Origin: Buchnera aphidicola (Cinara strobi)
GTDB lineage: Bacteria; Pseudomonadota; Gammaproteobacteria; Enterobacterales; Enterobacteriaceae
Assembly: GCF_900560745.1 (NCBI RefSeq)
Contig: NZ_LR025085.1
Span: 186,001 to 250,000 of the forward strand
Length of the DNA: 64,000 nt
Reading direction: 5' to 3'
A program made the position numbers and the translations under genes. Within the stretch, counting starts at the first letter, position 1; each line of letters starts with the position of its first letter. Under the pieces are notes generated by a model. That model made no database searches. It was given only the letters and a program-made list of their open reading frames with translations, and was not told where the DNA came from. Below are positions 52,784-63,739 of the stretch, piece by piece.

Positions 52784-53077
52784 CTAGATATTTTTAAATA
52801 TATTATTTGTTCGATCCCGTAATTGTTTTCCAGGTTTAAAATGAGGAACATATTTTCCCTTTAAATTAACCTTTTCGCCTGTTTTTGGATTCCTTCCAAC
52901 TCTAGCAAACCGATAATGTAAAGAAAAACTACCAAACCCTCTAATTTCAATTCTATTACCTTTTTCTAAAGATAAAGACATATATTCTAAAATATTTTTT
53001 ACTGCATATTCAATAATTTTGGCAGGAATATGAGTGTTTTTTTCAGTTATTCTGTTAAATAATTCTGATTTTTTCAT
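52784..53077 (-). CDS. ihfB: Integration host factor beta subunit
   Basis: Small DNA-bending nucleoid protein of the HU/IHF family. It has 97 residues (E. coli 94). [10 protein letters not shown] and the DNA-binding beta arm [14 protein letters not shown] are clear; the length and [13 protein letters not shown] match IhfB rather than HU. AGAGGG is a strong ribosome site. It follows rpsA after 48 bases, as in E. coli. Its usual partner IhfA is not in this window. Confidence 0.95.
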   Translation of the reverse strand: MKKSELFNRITEKNTHIPAKIIEYAVKNILEYMSLSLEKGNRIEIRGFGSFSLHYRFARVGRNPKTGEKVNLKGKYVPHFKPGKQLRDRTNNIFKNI

Positions 53078-53125
53078 AAACCCTCTAATAAAAATATTAT
53101 AAAATATTTTATATTTTAGTAATTT

Positions 53126-54796
53126 CTAATTTTTAGCATCTTCAAAAGCTTGTACCATAATATTATCTATTGAATCTGAATTTATTATTTTTTTTTTTAA
53201 AAACTGATTTTTTATATTTTTTGCATGAATTTCTTCTGTTATTGTCAAATAGACTAGCCTATTTTTTTTATCAACTCCTGAAATTTGTGCAAATAAATCT
53301 TTACCAACTTCTATATCAGATAGATATATTTTTCGATAGTTTTCTGGAATATCTATAAATTTTAAACATCCTTGAACTCCTTCTTTTATATTTAATAATA
53401 TAGATTTTTCTTCAATACATTGAATAGTTCCAGAAATAATAGTATTTTTTTTATTTTTTAATATATATTGATGAAGTGGATCTTCCTGTAGTTGTTTAAT
53501 ACCTAAAGAAATTCTCTCTCTTTCAGGATCAACCTGTAAAACAACCGCAATAATATCATCACCTTTTTTATATTTTTTAACAGCTAGATCTCCTGGAACA
53601 AACCACGACAAATCAGATAAATGAACTAAACCATCTATCCCGCCCTCTAGTCCTAAAAAAATCCCAAAATCAGTTACAGATTTTATTTTCCCTTCTACTT
53701 GTGAACCTCTATTATATTTTTCGGAAAATTTTGTCCATGGGTTAATTTGGCATTGTTTTATCCCTAGGGAAATTCGTCTTCTTGATTCATCAATATTTAA
53801 AATAGAAACACTTATTTTATCTCCAGATACAACTACTTTAGACGGATGAATATTTTTATTAGTCCAATCCATTTCTGAAACATGCACTAACCCTTCAACT
53901 CCATCTTCTATTGCTACAAAACAACCATAATCTGTTAAGTTTGTAACGAAACCAGAATGTCGACTTCCTTCAGGATAACGTTTTGATAAATTAATCCATG
54001 GATCCTTTGTTAGTTGCTTTAAACCTAATGATACTCTTGTTTTTTCTGCATCAAATTTTAATATTGTCACTTGAACATCATCACCAATTTTTACTATTTC
54101 GCTTGGATGTTTTACGCGTTTCCACGCCATATCAGTTATATGTAATAATCCATCTACACCACCTAAATCAATAAAAGCACCATAGTCTGTTAAATTCTTT
54201 ACTGTTCCCTGAATAATACTTCCTTCATGCAAATTCTTTAAAAGCTGATCACGTTCTGCACTATTTTCAGATTCAATGACGGCTTTACGAGAAACAACGA
54301 CATTATTTCTTTTTTGATCTAATTTAATAACCTTAAATTCTAATTCTTTTCCTTCAAGATACAATGTATCTCGAATAGGTCGGATGTCTACTAAAGATCC
54401 AGGTAAAAAAGCTCTTATTTCATTTAATTCTACAGTAAAACCTCCCTTTACTTTTCCGTTAATAATACCTACTACATTACAGGATTTTTTGTAAGCTATT
54501 TCTAATTTCATCCATGATTCATGACGTTTTGCTTTTTCACGGGATAAAATAGTTTCACCAAAACCATCCTCCATAGAATCTAAAGAAACATCTACAACAT
54601 CTCCTATTTTTACTTCAATTTTTCCTTTAGAATTTTTAAATTGTTCTATTGGAATAGAAGATTCGGATTTTAATCCTGCATCTACCAAAACTACTTCATT
54701 ATTTATGGATATAACTGTACCTTTAATTATAGATCCGGGTCGTGTCTCTATTTTTTTTAATGATTCTTTAAATAATTCTGCAAAAGATGTAGTCAT
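53126..54796 (-). CDS. rpsA: 30S ribosomal protein S1
   Basis: RNA-binding ribosomal protein that helps load mRNA. It has 556 residues (E. coli 557) with six S1 repeats; the typical repeat start is seen several times, for example [19 protein letters not shown] and [18 protein letters not shown]. Conservation is high in the middle repeats and lower in repeat six and the tail. Followed by ihfB. In E. coli cmk lies upstream of rpsA; here that place is a 543-base spacer. Confidence 0.97.
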   Translation of the reverse strand: MTTSFAELFKESLKKIETRPGSIIKGTVISINNEVVLVDAGLKSESSIPIEQFKNSKGKIEVKIGDVVDVSLDSMEDGFGETILSREKAKRHESWMKLEIAYKKSCNVVGIINGKVKGGFTVELNEIRAFLPGSLVDIRPIRDTLYLEGKELEFKVIKLDQKRNNVVVSRKAVIESENSAERDQLLKNLHEGSIIQGTVKNLTDYGAFIDLGGVDGLLHITDMAWKRVKHPSEIVKIGDDVQVTILKFDAEKTRVSLGLKQLTKDPWINLSKRYPEGSRHSGFVTNLTDYGCFVAIEDGVEGLVHVSEMDWTNKNIHPSKVVVSGDKISVSILNIDESRRRISLGIKQCQINPWTKFSEKYNRGSQVEGKIKSVTDFGIFLGLEGGIDGLVHLSDLSWFVPGDLAVKKYKKGDDIIAVVLQVDPERERISLGIKQLQEDPLHQYILKNKKNTIISGTIQCIEEKSILLNIKEGVQGCLKFIDIPENYRKIYLSDIEVGKDLFAQISGVDKKNRLVYLTITEEIHAKNIKNQFLKKKIINSDSIDNIMVQAFEDAKN

Positions 54797-55339
54797 ATGA
54801 AATAATCTATTAGTATTAGATTATCAGTATTTAAATCAATTGAATTTTAAAATTAATTAAATACAAATAATGCGGTCAATAAAAACCATTTATATTTTAA
54901 AATGGTGTTAGGTATAAAAGTATAAAATTAAAAATAGGTATCTTTTATTACTTTTAATTAATTATTATATATAATAACGATTTTTTTAAAAAAAAAATAA
55001 TTTTTTCTAAAAATTATTATAAATTTTTAAAAAAAAATAATATTTTCTTTATTTTTAGTATTTTCTTTAAAATAATTTTTAAAATAATTATAATGTTTAA
55101 TTAAAAGTAAAATATGAATATAAATTTATATAAAACTATTCTTATATGTGTTTAAAACATATTAGAAACAATATTTATTTTCTATTCATTAAATATAAAA
55201 ACAATATAACTATATTGATTATATAATAAAAATTTTTAATGGTATTAATTACATATATTTATTTAAATATATCTTTATATTAAAAGTAACTACATATTTA
55301 TTTTAAGTAAAAATTTAATTGCAATTTTTAAACATTATT
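54797..55339. other. 543-base spacer aroA/rpsA where cmk would lie
   Basis: A+T-rich, same-strand spacer. The enteric order is serC-aroA-cmk-rpsA-ihfB and all but cmk (cytidylate kinase) are here. I see no reading frame with kinase similarity. The region should hold the rpsA promoter. Confidence 0.55.
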
Positions 55340-56626
55340 CTAATAATGACAAATAGAATAAAATTTTTCAAAAAATGAAGGAAATGTTTTATTTACACAA
55401 GCTGGATTTAATAGCGTAACAGGTGTCCCCGATAAACAAATTAAAGAAAAACACATTGCCATACGATGATCGTTATACGTATCAATGGTAGCGTGAAAGA
55501 ATTTTTTTACTGGATGAATAATAATGAAATCAGATCCTTCTTGAACTTGAGCACCAACTTTTTTTAATTCTTTTGCCATAGCATACAAACGATCTGTTTC
55601 TTTAACTCTCCAGTTATATATATTTTTAATATATACAAGTTGCTTAGCAAATAAGCCTAGCATAGCAAGAGTCATTGCTGCATCAGGGATATGATTGCAA
55701 TCTATAGTAATACCAAATAATTTTTTTTTAGTACAAATTAAAACATTTTTTTTCCATATAATTGATACCCCCATTTGCTTTAATACATCTATAAAATATC
55801 GATCCCCTTGTATACTATTATTTTTAATATCATGAATCTTAACACAACCACCTTTTATTGCTGCAGCAGCTAAAAAATAAGTAGCCGAGGATAAATCACT
55901 TTCTACTAAGTATTCTTGAGGAGAAATATATTTTTGATTGCCTAAAATATAAAATAATTTATAATCATTTAAAATATTTACAGTAACTCCAAAAATTTTC
56001 ATTAAGTTAATAGTCAAATCAATATATGGCTTTGATACCAATGTACCCTGTACAACAATTTCTGTGTCCATATCTGCCATAGGAGCTGCAATTAACAAAG
56101 AACTTAAGAATTGACTAGAAATAGTTCCATTTATAATAATTTTTCCACCTAAAAAACCGCCTCTTAAATATAAAGGCGGGAATTTTTTTTTATTTAAATA
56201 ATCAACTTTTGCCCCCCCTTGTCGTAGCGAATCTACTAAATGATGAATAGGTCGTTCTTGCATCCTTTCCTCACCAGTTAAAATAATCTTATTTTTTTTT
56301 AAAGACAATACTGCCAATAAAGGTCTCATAGCAGTTCCAGCATTACCTAAAAATAATTTAATTTTTTGTTTTGAAAACAAAGGACCGGAAAATCCTTGAA
56401 CTGTACATGTCATTGTTTTTTTATCTAAAATATATGATATTCCTAATTTAGATAAAGCACTTAACATATACTTTGTATCATCACTATATAATAAATTCTT
56501 TAAAATTGTTTGACCTTTAGATAGAGCCGATAAAAGTAATGCTCGATTTGAAATACTTTTAGAGCCAGGTAATGTTAATTCACCAAAAATATGTTTAACA
56601 GGTTTTAAAGTTAAAGAGTTTTGCAT
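55340..56626 (-). CDS. aroA: 3-phosphoshikimate 1-carboxyvinyltransferase (EPSP synthase)
   Basis: Sixth step of the shikimate pathway towards chorismate, the precursor of all aromatic amino acids including the tryptophan made by trpDCBA. It has 428 residues (E. coli 427). LPGSKSISNRALLLSAL, LGNAGTAMRPL, YNWRVKETDRL and YNDHRMAM are intact. It lies 62 bases after serC, the conserved serC-aroA operon. Confidence 0.98.
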   Translation of the reverse strand: MQNSLTLKPVKHIFGELTLPGSKSISNRALLLSALSKGQTILKNLLYSDDTKYMLSALSKLGISYILDKKTMTCTVQGFSGPLFSKQKIKLFLGNAGTAMRPLLAVLSLKKNKIILTGEERMQERPIHHLVDSLRQGGAKVDYLNKKKFPPLYLRGGFLGGKIIINGTISSQFLSSLLIAAPMADMDTEIVVQGTLVSKPYIDLTINLMKIFGVTVNILNDYKLFYILGNQKYISPQEYLVESDLSSATYFLAAAAIKGGCVKIHDIKNNSIQGDRYFIDVLKQMGVSIIWKKNVLICTKKKLFGITIDCNHIPDAAMTLAMLGLFAKQLVYIKNIYNWRVKETDRLYAMAKELKKVGAQVQEGSDFIIIHPVKKFFHATIDTYNDHRMAMCFSLICLSGTPVTLLNPACVNKTFPSFFEKFYSICHY

Positions 56627-56688
56627 AATAAGTCTTATCCTATAAATTTTAATATCATAGACATAATCTAAATAATGAATTGTTTTAA

Positions 56689-57780
56689 TTAACCAAATTT
56701 TTTTTCAAATATCTTCATGAAATTAATCAAACTACGCACACCTTCAATAGGCATTGCATTATAAATAGAAGCTCTAATCCCTCCCACTAAGGAATGTCCT
56801 TTCAATCCATATAATCCATATTTTTCTGCTTCTTTAACAAAAGAATCAGTTAATTGATTTTCATTTAAATCAAAGGTTACATTCATACGAGATTGGTTTT
56901 CTGGAAATATTTTATTTGTATAAAAATGAGTAGAATTTAAATATTCATATAATAATTTTGATTTTTTTTTATTAATTTTTTCTATGACACCTAGCCCACC
57001 TAAACTTATAATCCACTTAAAAATCAGTCCAGCAACATACCATGAAAATACACTTGGTGTATTTAACATAGACTGAGATTGAGCTAATAATTGATAATCT
57101 AAAATAGAAGGGGATTTTCTATTAGTATTTTTTAACAAATCATCACGTATAATAACTAATGTAATACCAGCCGGACCAATATTTTTTTGAGAGCATGCAT
57201 ATATCATTCCATATTTTTTTATATTAATAACACGAGATAAAATAGTAGACGAAAAATCTCCTATAACAATTTTTTCAAAAAAATTTGGTTCTTCAAAAAT
57301 TTCTATCCCTTCAATAGTTTCATTTGGACAATAATGTAAATATGCTTGACGAGATGATATTTCCCATTTTGATACTGGTAAAATATATGATTTTTTAGTA
57401 TCTGTAACTTGTTTAACATTAAGAATATTAGGTTTACAATACTTTTTAGATTCTTCTGCAGCACATAGAGACCAATATCCACTATTAATATAATCTGGTT
57501 GAAAAGATGATTTTTTTATAAAATTAATAGGTATTGCTGAAAATTGCCCCCTTGCTCCCCCATGACAAAATAAAATATAATAATTTTCAGGAATATTTAA
57601 TAAAAACCGTAAATTTTTTTCAATTTGCATTGTTTTTTCTATAAATCCTTGACTTCGATGACTAATTTCAGTAATTGAAAAACCAGAATTATTCCAATTA
57701 AGAAATTCTTTTTTTATTTTTGACAAAACTTTTTTAGGAAGCATTGCTGGACCTGGATTAAAATTATATTTTTTAAGCAT
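56689..57780 (-). CDS. serC: Phosphoserine aminotransferase
   Basis: PLP enzyme of serine synthesis, also able to act in the pyridoxal pathway. I start at ATG 57780, with GGTGA just upstream and a start YNFNPGPAMLP matching the family; an upstream TTG adds four residues. It has 363 residues (E. coli 362). The PLP lysine is in SQKNIGPAGITLV. In an operon with aroA. Serine feeds GlyA and tryptophan synthase. Confidence 0.96.
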   Translation of the reverse strand: MLKKYNFNPGPAMLPKKVLSKIKKEFLNWNNSGFSITEISHRSQGFIEKTMQIEKNLRFLLNIPENYYILFCHGGARGQFSAIPINFIKKSSFQPDYINSGYWSLCAAEESKKYCKPNILNVKQVTDTKKSYILPVSKWEISSRQAYLHYCPNETIEGIEIFEEPNFFEKIVIGDFSSTILSRVINIKKYGMIYACSQKNIGPAGITLVIIRDDLLKNTNRKSPSILDYQLLAQSQSMLNTPSVFSWYVAGLIFKWIISLGGLGVIEKINKKKSKLLYEYLNSTHFYTNKIFPENQSRMNVTFDLNENQLTDSFVKEAEKYGLYGLKGHSLVGGIRASIYNAMPIEGVRSLINFMKIFEKKFG

Positions 57781-57878
57781 AAATTTCACCAATAATTATT
57801 TTATAGCTTATAACTAAAATTTTTATATACAAAAATATGATTATTTTTTTTATTTATCACGTAGTATACGTCATATAC

Positions 57879-59189
57879 TTATAGTATTTTTAAATATTTT
57901 ATTCCATTCATATATGGAGATCGTAAAACTTTAGGTATTTTTATACGTCCATCTGAATACTGATAATTTTCTAAAATAGCAGCTAAAGTTCTCCCTACAG
58001 CTAAACCAGAACCGTTTAATGTATGTAAAAAAAAATTTTTTTTGTTGCTATTATCTTTATAACGTGCGTTAATTCGTCTAGACTGAAAATCACCAATTAA
58101 AGAACATGATGATATTTCACGATATAACTGTTCTGATGGTAACCATACCTCTAAATCATAAGTTTTCTGTGAAGAAAACCCTAATTCTGAAGTACATAAT
58201 AATATTTTTCTATATGGTAGTTTTAATAATTGTAATATTTTTTCTGCATGATGAGTTAATATTTCTAATGTTTCTTCAGACTGACTAGGGTGAACAATTT
58301 GTATTATTTCAACTTTATCGAACTGACGGTTTCTGATAAGCCCGCGAACATTCTTACCATAAGTAGACGACTCAGATCGAAAACAAGAACTGAGAGCAGT
58401 AAATTTTAAGGGTAATAATTTAGACAATATAATCTTATTTTTTACTAAATTTACTAATGGAACTTCTGATGTAGGAATTAAAAATAAATCACTATCTTCT
58501 ACTTTTCTATCATTGTTTTGGGGGGTATATATATGAAATAAATCTTTTTGAAATTTTGGTAACTGTCCAGTACCATACATACAAGACTTTTTAACAACGA
58601 CAGGGACATATACTTCTTGATATCCATGTAAATTAGTATGGATATCTAACATAAATTGACCTAAAGCTCTATGTAAATGAGCAATAGAACCTTTCATAAT
58701 AATATATCCTGATCCAGATATATGTGCAGAAGATTTCCAATCAAAACCTTGTAATCGACTTCCAACGTCTATATGGTTAATAACAGAAAAATTATATTTT
58801 CTTTTTTCACCCCAATAATAAATTATTTTATTACTCTTTTCTCCTACTCCAATAGGAGTGTGTGGATGTGGTATATTTGGAATAAAGCTTAACATCGTAT
58901 ATATTTTTTTTTTTACTGCATCTAGTTTTTTTTTTAAAGCAGAAATATAATTTCGAGAATAAATTAATTGATTTTTTAAAATATCTATTTCACTATAAAT
59001 TTGCTTTCGATAAATCATGTGTTTAGATAATCTTTTATGTTCTGATATTTTATTTTCACTATTTATTTGTAATTTCTTCCGTTTTTTTTCTAATTTTTTA
59101 AACTGTTTAATATCTAAAAGATAGTTTCTTTTTTTTAGTTGTTTTTTAAAAAAAGAATAATTATTTTTAATATCATTAAAATTTAACAT
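57879..59189 (-). CDS. serS: Seryl-tRNA synthetase
   Basis: Class II synthetase charging tRNA-Ser. It has 436 residues (E. coli 430). The N-terminal coiled-coil arm (about residues 25-100) is lysine-rich; the catalytic core has motif 2 SSCFRSESSTYGKNVRGL, with RQFDKVE following, and motif 3 NGSGLAVGRTLAAILENYQ. No visible damage. 98 bases upstream of serC on the same strand. Confidence 0.97.
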   Translation of the reverse strand: MLNFNDIKNNYSFFKKQLKKRNYLLDIKQFKKLEKKRKKLQINSENKISEHKRLSKHMIYRKQIYSEIDILKNQLIYSRNYISALKKKLDAVKKKIYTMLSFIPNIPHPHTPIGVGEKSNKIIYYWGEKRKYNFSVINHIDVGSRLQGFDWKSSAHISGSGYIIMKGSIAHLHRALGQFMLDIHTNLHGYQEVYVPVVVKKSCMYGTGQLPKFQKDLFHIYTPQNNDRKVEDSDLFLIPTSEVPLVNLVKNKIILSKLLPLKFTALSSCFRSESSTYGKNVRGLIRNRQFDKVEIIQIVHPSQSEETLEILTHHAEKILQLLKLPYRKILLCTSELGFSSQKTYDLEVWLPSEQLYREISSCSLIGDFQSRRINARYKDNSNKKNFFLHTLNGSGLAVGRTLAAILENYQYSDGRIKIPKVLRSPYMNGIKYLKIL

Positions 59190-59505
59190 AGAATTTATAA
59201 TCTTTAGGTATTTATGGATTAAAAAGTCAATAAATTATTTAATAATTAATTCATTACTTTTATAAAAATTTTTAATAAAAAATAATTAAAAAATATTTTT
59301 AGTTTCTAAATAACTTCTAATACTTCCTTTTGTAAGTATTATTTATATAAATAAAGTTTATTACTTATATTTTATACATCAAACAACGTTTAGTATACAA
59401 AATATATTGTATAATAATATAATTATACACAAATCTTTATTTTATAATATTAACTATTTTTTTTAAAATATTTTACAAAAATACCTTTATAGAAAGGAAT
59501 GCATC
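59190..59505. other. Divergent spacer serS/trxB
   Basis: 316 bases of A+T-rich sequence. A small hairpin AATACTT/AAGTATT (59319-59325 with 59334-59340) is present without clear purpose. The trxB ribosome site (AAGGA) lies at the right end. No reading frame or RNA gene. Confidence 0.5.
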
Positions 59506-60465
59506 ATGAATCAATTAAATAATAAATATTCACAATTAATCATTATTGGATCAGGCCCGGCAGGATACACAGCTGCTATTTATGCAGCTCGATCTAATAT
59601 CGATACCATTTTAGTAACTGGTCCAGAACGCGGAGGGCAGTTAATAAAAACAAATGAAATTGAAAATTGGCCAGGAGATTATGATAATCTCAGCGGAATA
59701 AATTTAATGAATCGTATGTTTAATCATGTTAAAAAATTTTCTATTAATATAATAGATGACATTATTATATCAGTAAATTTTGAAAACCGCCCTTTTAAGA
59801 TAAATGGAGAAAAATATCAATATTTTTGTCAAGCAGTTATCATTGCAACTGGATCTTCTACAAGATTATTAAATATTCCAGCAGAAAATATATATATGGG
59901 AAAAGGTGTATCTACATGTGCAGTATGTGATGGGTTTTTTTATAAAGATAAGCATGTTGCTATAGTAGGAGGTGGTAATACGGCTATTGAAGAAACAATT
60001 TATTTATCGAATATTTCTCGTATTGTTTATTTAATTCACCGTCGCAATAAATTTCGGGCAGATAAAATATTAATTAGCCGTTTATATGAAAAAATAAAAA
60101 AAAATAAAAATATTGTTATATTATTTAATACAATTGTATTAGACATTTTAGGAAATAATGATGAAATGAAAAGTATTAAGATTTATTCAAAAGAAAATGA
60201 AAAAACTAAGATTATAAATATTTCAGGTTTATTTATTGCTATTGGACATACTCCAAATTCTATAATTTTTTCTAAATTTATTGACATTAAAAATAATTAT
60301 GTAAAAATTAACTATGACAATAATTCTATAAAAACACAAACGAACATACCCGGAATATTTGCTGCCGGAGATGTTTCAGATCATATTTATAGACAAGCTA
60401 TCACAGCTTCTGCTAGTGGATGTATGGCAGCTATTGACGCTGAAAAATATTTAAATAATATTTAA
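59506..60465 (+). CDS. trxB: Thioredoxin reductase
   Basis: FAD enzyme that passes electrons from NADPH to thioredoxin. It has 319 residues (E. coli 321). The FAD motif GSGPAGYTAAIYAARS, the redox pair C138-A-V-C141 followed by DGFFYKDK, the NADPH motif GGGNTAIEE and the end GIFAAGDVSD are intact. Followed by infA after 41 bases. Confidence 0.97.
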   Translation: MNQLNNKYSQLIIIGSGPAGYTAAIYAARSNIDTILVTGPERGGQLIKTNEIENWPGDYDNLSGINLMNRMFNHVKKFSINIIDDIIISVNFENRPFKINGEKYQYFCQAVIIATGSSTRLLNIPAENIYMGKGVSTCAVCDGFFYKDKHVAIVGGGNTAIEETIYLSNISRIVYLIHRRNKFRADKILISRLYEKIKKNKNIVILFNTIVLDILGNNDEMKSIKIYSKENEKTKIINISGLFIAIGHTPNSIIFSKFIDIKNNYVKINYDNNSIKTQTNIPGIFAAGDVSDHIYRQAITASASGCMAAIDAEKYLNNI

Positions 60466-60506
60466 TATTTTTTTTCAGCTTAAAATAAAAATAAGGAGTT
60501 TGTCTT

Positions 60507-60722
60507 ATGAAAGAAAAATGTATAGAGATGCAAGGTATAGTAATAGATACTTTACCAAACACCATGTTTAAAGTAGAATTAGAAAATAAACATGTTATTA
60601 TAGCACATATATCCGGAAAAATGAGAAAAAATTATATAAGGATTTTAACTGGAGATAAAGTAACTTTAGAAATAACTCCTTATGATTTAAGTAAAGGAAG
60701 AATAATTTTTCGTAGTAGATAA
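60507..60722 (+). CDS. infA: Translation initiation factor IF-1
   Basis: Single OB-fold protein of 71 residues that binds the ribosomal A site during initiation. The sequence is close to E. coli: [28 protein letters not shown] and [13 protein letters not shown]. It has a strong AAGGAG ribosome site. Location after trxB echoes the E. coli neighbourhood. Confidence 0.98.
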   Translation: MKEKCIEMQGIVIDTLPNTMFKVELENKHVIIAHISGKMRKNYIRILTGDKVTLEITPYDLSKGRIIFRSR

Positions 60723-60847
60723 ATATAATTAATAAAATTTATATAATTAAAAAATATCGTTTTTTAACAGTTATTAATTTTTACCATAACTTTTGATATA
60801 AACAATTAGTTAATAAATTTTTTAGTAATTTTAAAAACAGGATATAT

Positions 60848-62566
60848 ATGCGTACAAAGTACTGTAAGGAAATAACATCTAGCAATATAAATGAAACAGT
60901 TCTTGTATGTGGGTGGGTTGATCAAATCAGAATATTGAAAGAAATAATTTTTGTGAATATCCGTGATATTACAGGAATAATCCAAATAATTTTCAAAAAA
61001 AATAATGTTTCTTTTTTTTCATTAGCATCTAATTTAAGAAACGACTTTTGTATACAAGTTCAAGGATTAGTAGTTTTAAAAAAATCTATTTACTCCTTAA
61101 ATAAAAAATTATCTAATTATCCGATAGAATTAATAGCTATTAAATTAGCTATTTTTAATAAAACCATTCCTATACCTTTAGATTATAAGAAAGAAAATAA
61201 AGAAGATATACGTTTTAAATTTCGTTATTTAGATTTACGTCGCTCAATAATGTTTTCTAAAATTAAAATAAGAAGTAAAATCACAACATTAATTAGAGAT
61301 TTTTTTACTAAGAAAAAATTTTTAGAAATTGAAACGCCTATTCTTACAAAATCTACTCCAGAAGGGGCATCGGATTATTTAGTAAAAAGTCGATTATATC
61401 CAGAAAAATATTATGCTTTACCTCAATCCCCACAGTTATTTAAACAACTATTAATGATATCTGGTATAGATAGATATTATCAAATTGCAAGATGTTTTAG
61501 AAATGAGGATTTACGAGCAGATAGACAGCCAGAATTCACTCAAATAGATGTTGAAATGGCTTTTACAAAATCAGATTTTTTACGAACATTAATAGAAGAT
61601 TTAATAAAAGAATTATGGTTTTATTTTAAGAATGTTAAATTAAAAAAAATTAAAACGATTAGTTATCGTGATAGTTTATTTACATATGGAACTGATAAAC
61701 CTGATTTAAGAAATCCAATTAAATTTATAGAATTAAAAAATATCTTTCGTAATTATATTAATGATATATTTCCATGGTTATCAAAAAATATTAAATATCG
61801 CATTGTTTCAATTAATATCCCTAACGGGGTAACTATTCTTTCAAATAAAAAAATAAATTTTTATAAAAAATTTTTAAAAGATTTACATTTAAATTATTTT
61901 ATATGTATTAAAGTTATTGATATAAAGTGTTTTATTATTGAATGTGACAATAATCTAAAGGATAAACTTAATCAAGAATTTTTAAAAAAATTATTTCAAC
62001 ATACATTAGTATCTAACGGAGATATTTTATTTATAGTAGCAGAAGAATATCATCTTGCTAATAAAATTTTAAGTCAATTAAGATTAAAAATTGGAATTGA
62101 TTTAAAAATAACAGATCAAAAAAAAATATATCCAGTATGGGTTGTTGATTTTCCTTTATTTAAAAAAAATAAAAGAAATCATTTAAAATCTATGCATCAT
62201 CCTTTTACATCCCCAAAAAATAAATTAGATGATTTTAAATCTCTTAATCCTTTAAAAATTATATCAAGTGCATTTGATTTAGTAATCAATGGACATGAAA
62301 TTGGAGGTGGATCTCAACGTATTCATAATTATAAATTACAAACTTATATTTTTAATTTATTAGAATTAAACCAAAAAAATGTAATAAAAAAAGAATTTAG
62401 TTTTTTTTTAAATGCTTTAAAATATGGAGCCCCGCCTCATATTGGGCTAGCTCTAGGTTTAGATCGATTAGTTATGCTTCTAACAGATAGCGATACTATT
62501 ACTGATGTTATTGCATTTCCAAAAACTAATTCTGCTACATGTTTAATGACTGGTGCTCCCTGTTAA
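60848..62566 (+). CDS. aspS: Aspartyl-tRNA synthetase
   Basis: Class IIb synthetase charging tRNA-Asp (the tRNA is encoded at 9133). It has 572 residues (E. coli 590). N-terminal OB-fold anticodon domain, then [26 protein letters not shown], motif 2 [18 protein letters not shown] and motif 3 [13 protein letters not shown]. The bacterial-type insertion domain is present but drifted. AGGATAT precedes the ATG. Followed by yebC, as in E. coli. Confidence 0.97.
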   Translation: MRTKYCKEITSSNINETVLVCGWVDQIRILKEIIFVNIRDITGIIQIIFKKNNVSFFSLASNLRNDFCIQVQGLVVLKKSIYSLNKKLSNYPIELIAIKLAIFNKTIPIPLDYKKENKEDIRFKFRYLDLRRSIMFSKIKIRSKITTLIRDFFTKKKFLEIETPILTKSTPEGASDYLVKSRLYPEKYYALPQSPQLFKQLLMISGIDRYYQIARCFRNEDLRADRQPEFTQIDVEMAFTKSDFLRTLIEDLIKELWFYFKNVKLKKIKTISYRDSLFTYGTDKPDLRNPIKFIELKNIFRNYINDIFPWLSKNIKYRIVSINIPNGVTILSNKKINFYKKFLKDLHLNYFICIKVIDIKCFIIECDNNLKDKLNQEFLKKLFQHTLVSNGDILFIVAEEYHLANKILSQLRLKIGIDLKITDQKKIYPVWVVDFPLFKKNKRNHLKSMHHPFTSPKNKLDDFKSLNPLKIISSAFDLVINGHEIGGGSQRIHNYKLQTYIFNLLELNQKNVIKKEFSFFLNALKYGAPPHIGLALGLDRLVMLLTDSDTITDVIAFPKTNSATCLMTGAPC

Positions 62567-62576
62567 TTCTAATATA

Positions 62577-62597
62577 ACAGTATTTTTTCTATACTGT
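62577..62597 (+). terminator. Small hairpin after aspS
   Basis: ACAGTAT (62577-62583) pairs with ATACTGT (62591-62597) across a 7-base T-rich loop, followed by AACTTTTAT. Weak; it may be a terminator or chance. Confidence 0.3.
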
Positions 62598-62684
62598 AAC
62601 TTTTATGTTTATTTTTTAACTATAGTTGTGTTAATAAACACTATTCTTTTACTTAAAAATATTTTATTTTATATATGAGGATTC

Positions 62685-63407
62685 ATGGCTGGACATAGTA
62701 AATGGGCAAATACTAAACATAGGAAAACTGCGCAAGATATTAAAAAAAGTAAAATTTTTACAAAAATCATTAAAGATATTACAATATCTAGCATGAATAA
62801 CGGTCCAGATAGCAATAAAAATTTTCAATTAAGAAATCTTTTAGAAAAAGCACGTTTATTTAACGTAGGAAAAGATATTATTGAAAAAGCAATAAAAAGA
62901 AGTACTAAAAATTCTAAAAAAGATATTTTTTACAACAAAAAATATTCAGGGTACGGCCCTTCAGGGACAGCCATAATTATACATTGTAATACAAATAATA
63001 GTAATAGAACAGTATCTCAAATAAGAAATATTTTTTCTAAATTTAATAGTCATTTAATAAAATTTAATAGCATTAAATACCTATTTAATTTTTTATTTAC
63101 TATTCAAATAAATCTTGACACATATAAAAAAAATATCGTTACTAATTTAGTACAACATAATAAATCTATAATAGATTATAGAATAAAAAAACAATACTTA
63201 GTAATTAAAATTCAGAAGAGTAATTTTAAAGAAATAAAAAAATATTTTTTAATATCCGGAATTCAATTCAGTTCATTTAAACTTACAGTTCAACCTAAAA
63301 ACATATATCCTATTGATGACGAAAATAAAAAAGTTCTTATAAACATGATTATGAATCTAAAAAAATTAAAGGAAACTATAGAAGTTATTCATAATGCTAA
63401 GATATAA
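62685..63407 (+). CDS. yebC: YebC/PmpR-family protein
   Basis: 240 residues (E. coli 246). The family start AGHSKWANTKHRKTAQDIKK is clear; the C-terminal two thirds are strongly drifted. Family members are described as transcriptional regulators or, in some cases, translation factors that help ribosomes at proline runs; I cannot tell which role applies. GAGGATTC precedes the ATG. In E. coli ruvC, ruvA and ruvB follow; here they do not. Confidence 0.92.
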   Translation: MAGHSKWANTKHRKTAQDIKKSKIFTKIIKDITISSMNNGPDSNKNFQLRNLLEKARLFNVGKDIIEKAIKRSTKNSKKDIFYNKKYSGYGPSGTAIIIHCNTNNSNRTVSQIRNIFSKFNSHLIKFNSIKYLFNFLFTIQINLDTYKKNIVTNLVQHNKSIIDYRIKKQYLVIKIQKSNFKEIKKYFLISGIQFSSFKLTVQPKNIYPIDDENKKVLINMIMNLKKLKETIEVIHNAKI

Positions 63408-63739
63408 TATCTATTTATAAGAAGTATACAAAGATTTTTCCTTTTTAATATTTATTTATAATAAAAAATATAAAAAATAATCTTTTTATATTTTATAGTT
63501 AATATTATTTTACAATTATTGAATTTTTCAATTTTTAATTAAAAAAACTATTTTCTGAATTGACTATATATGATAAAACATTTAAAATTTTTACATTAAA
63601 AATATACATAATTTGTTTTAAGAACTATTAGTTATTTTTACTATATAATTTGTAATTTGTACATTGATAATTTATGTCCGTTTGATCATATGTAGTCAAA
63701 ACAGACTATGCTAAATATATATGTATTATTAAAATATTT
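63408..63739. other. Convergent spacer yebC/pykA
   Basis: 332 bases of A+T-rich sequence. An imperfect hairpin GTCCGTTTGA/TCAAAACAGAC (about 63677-63704, one mismatch and one bulge) lies between the two convergent genes and could end either transcript. No reading frame or RNA gene. Confidence 0.45.
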
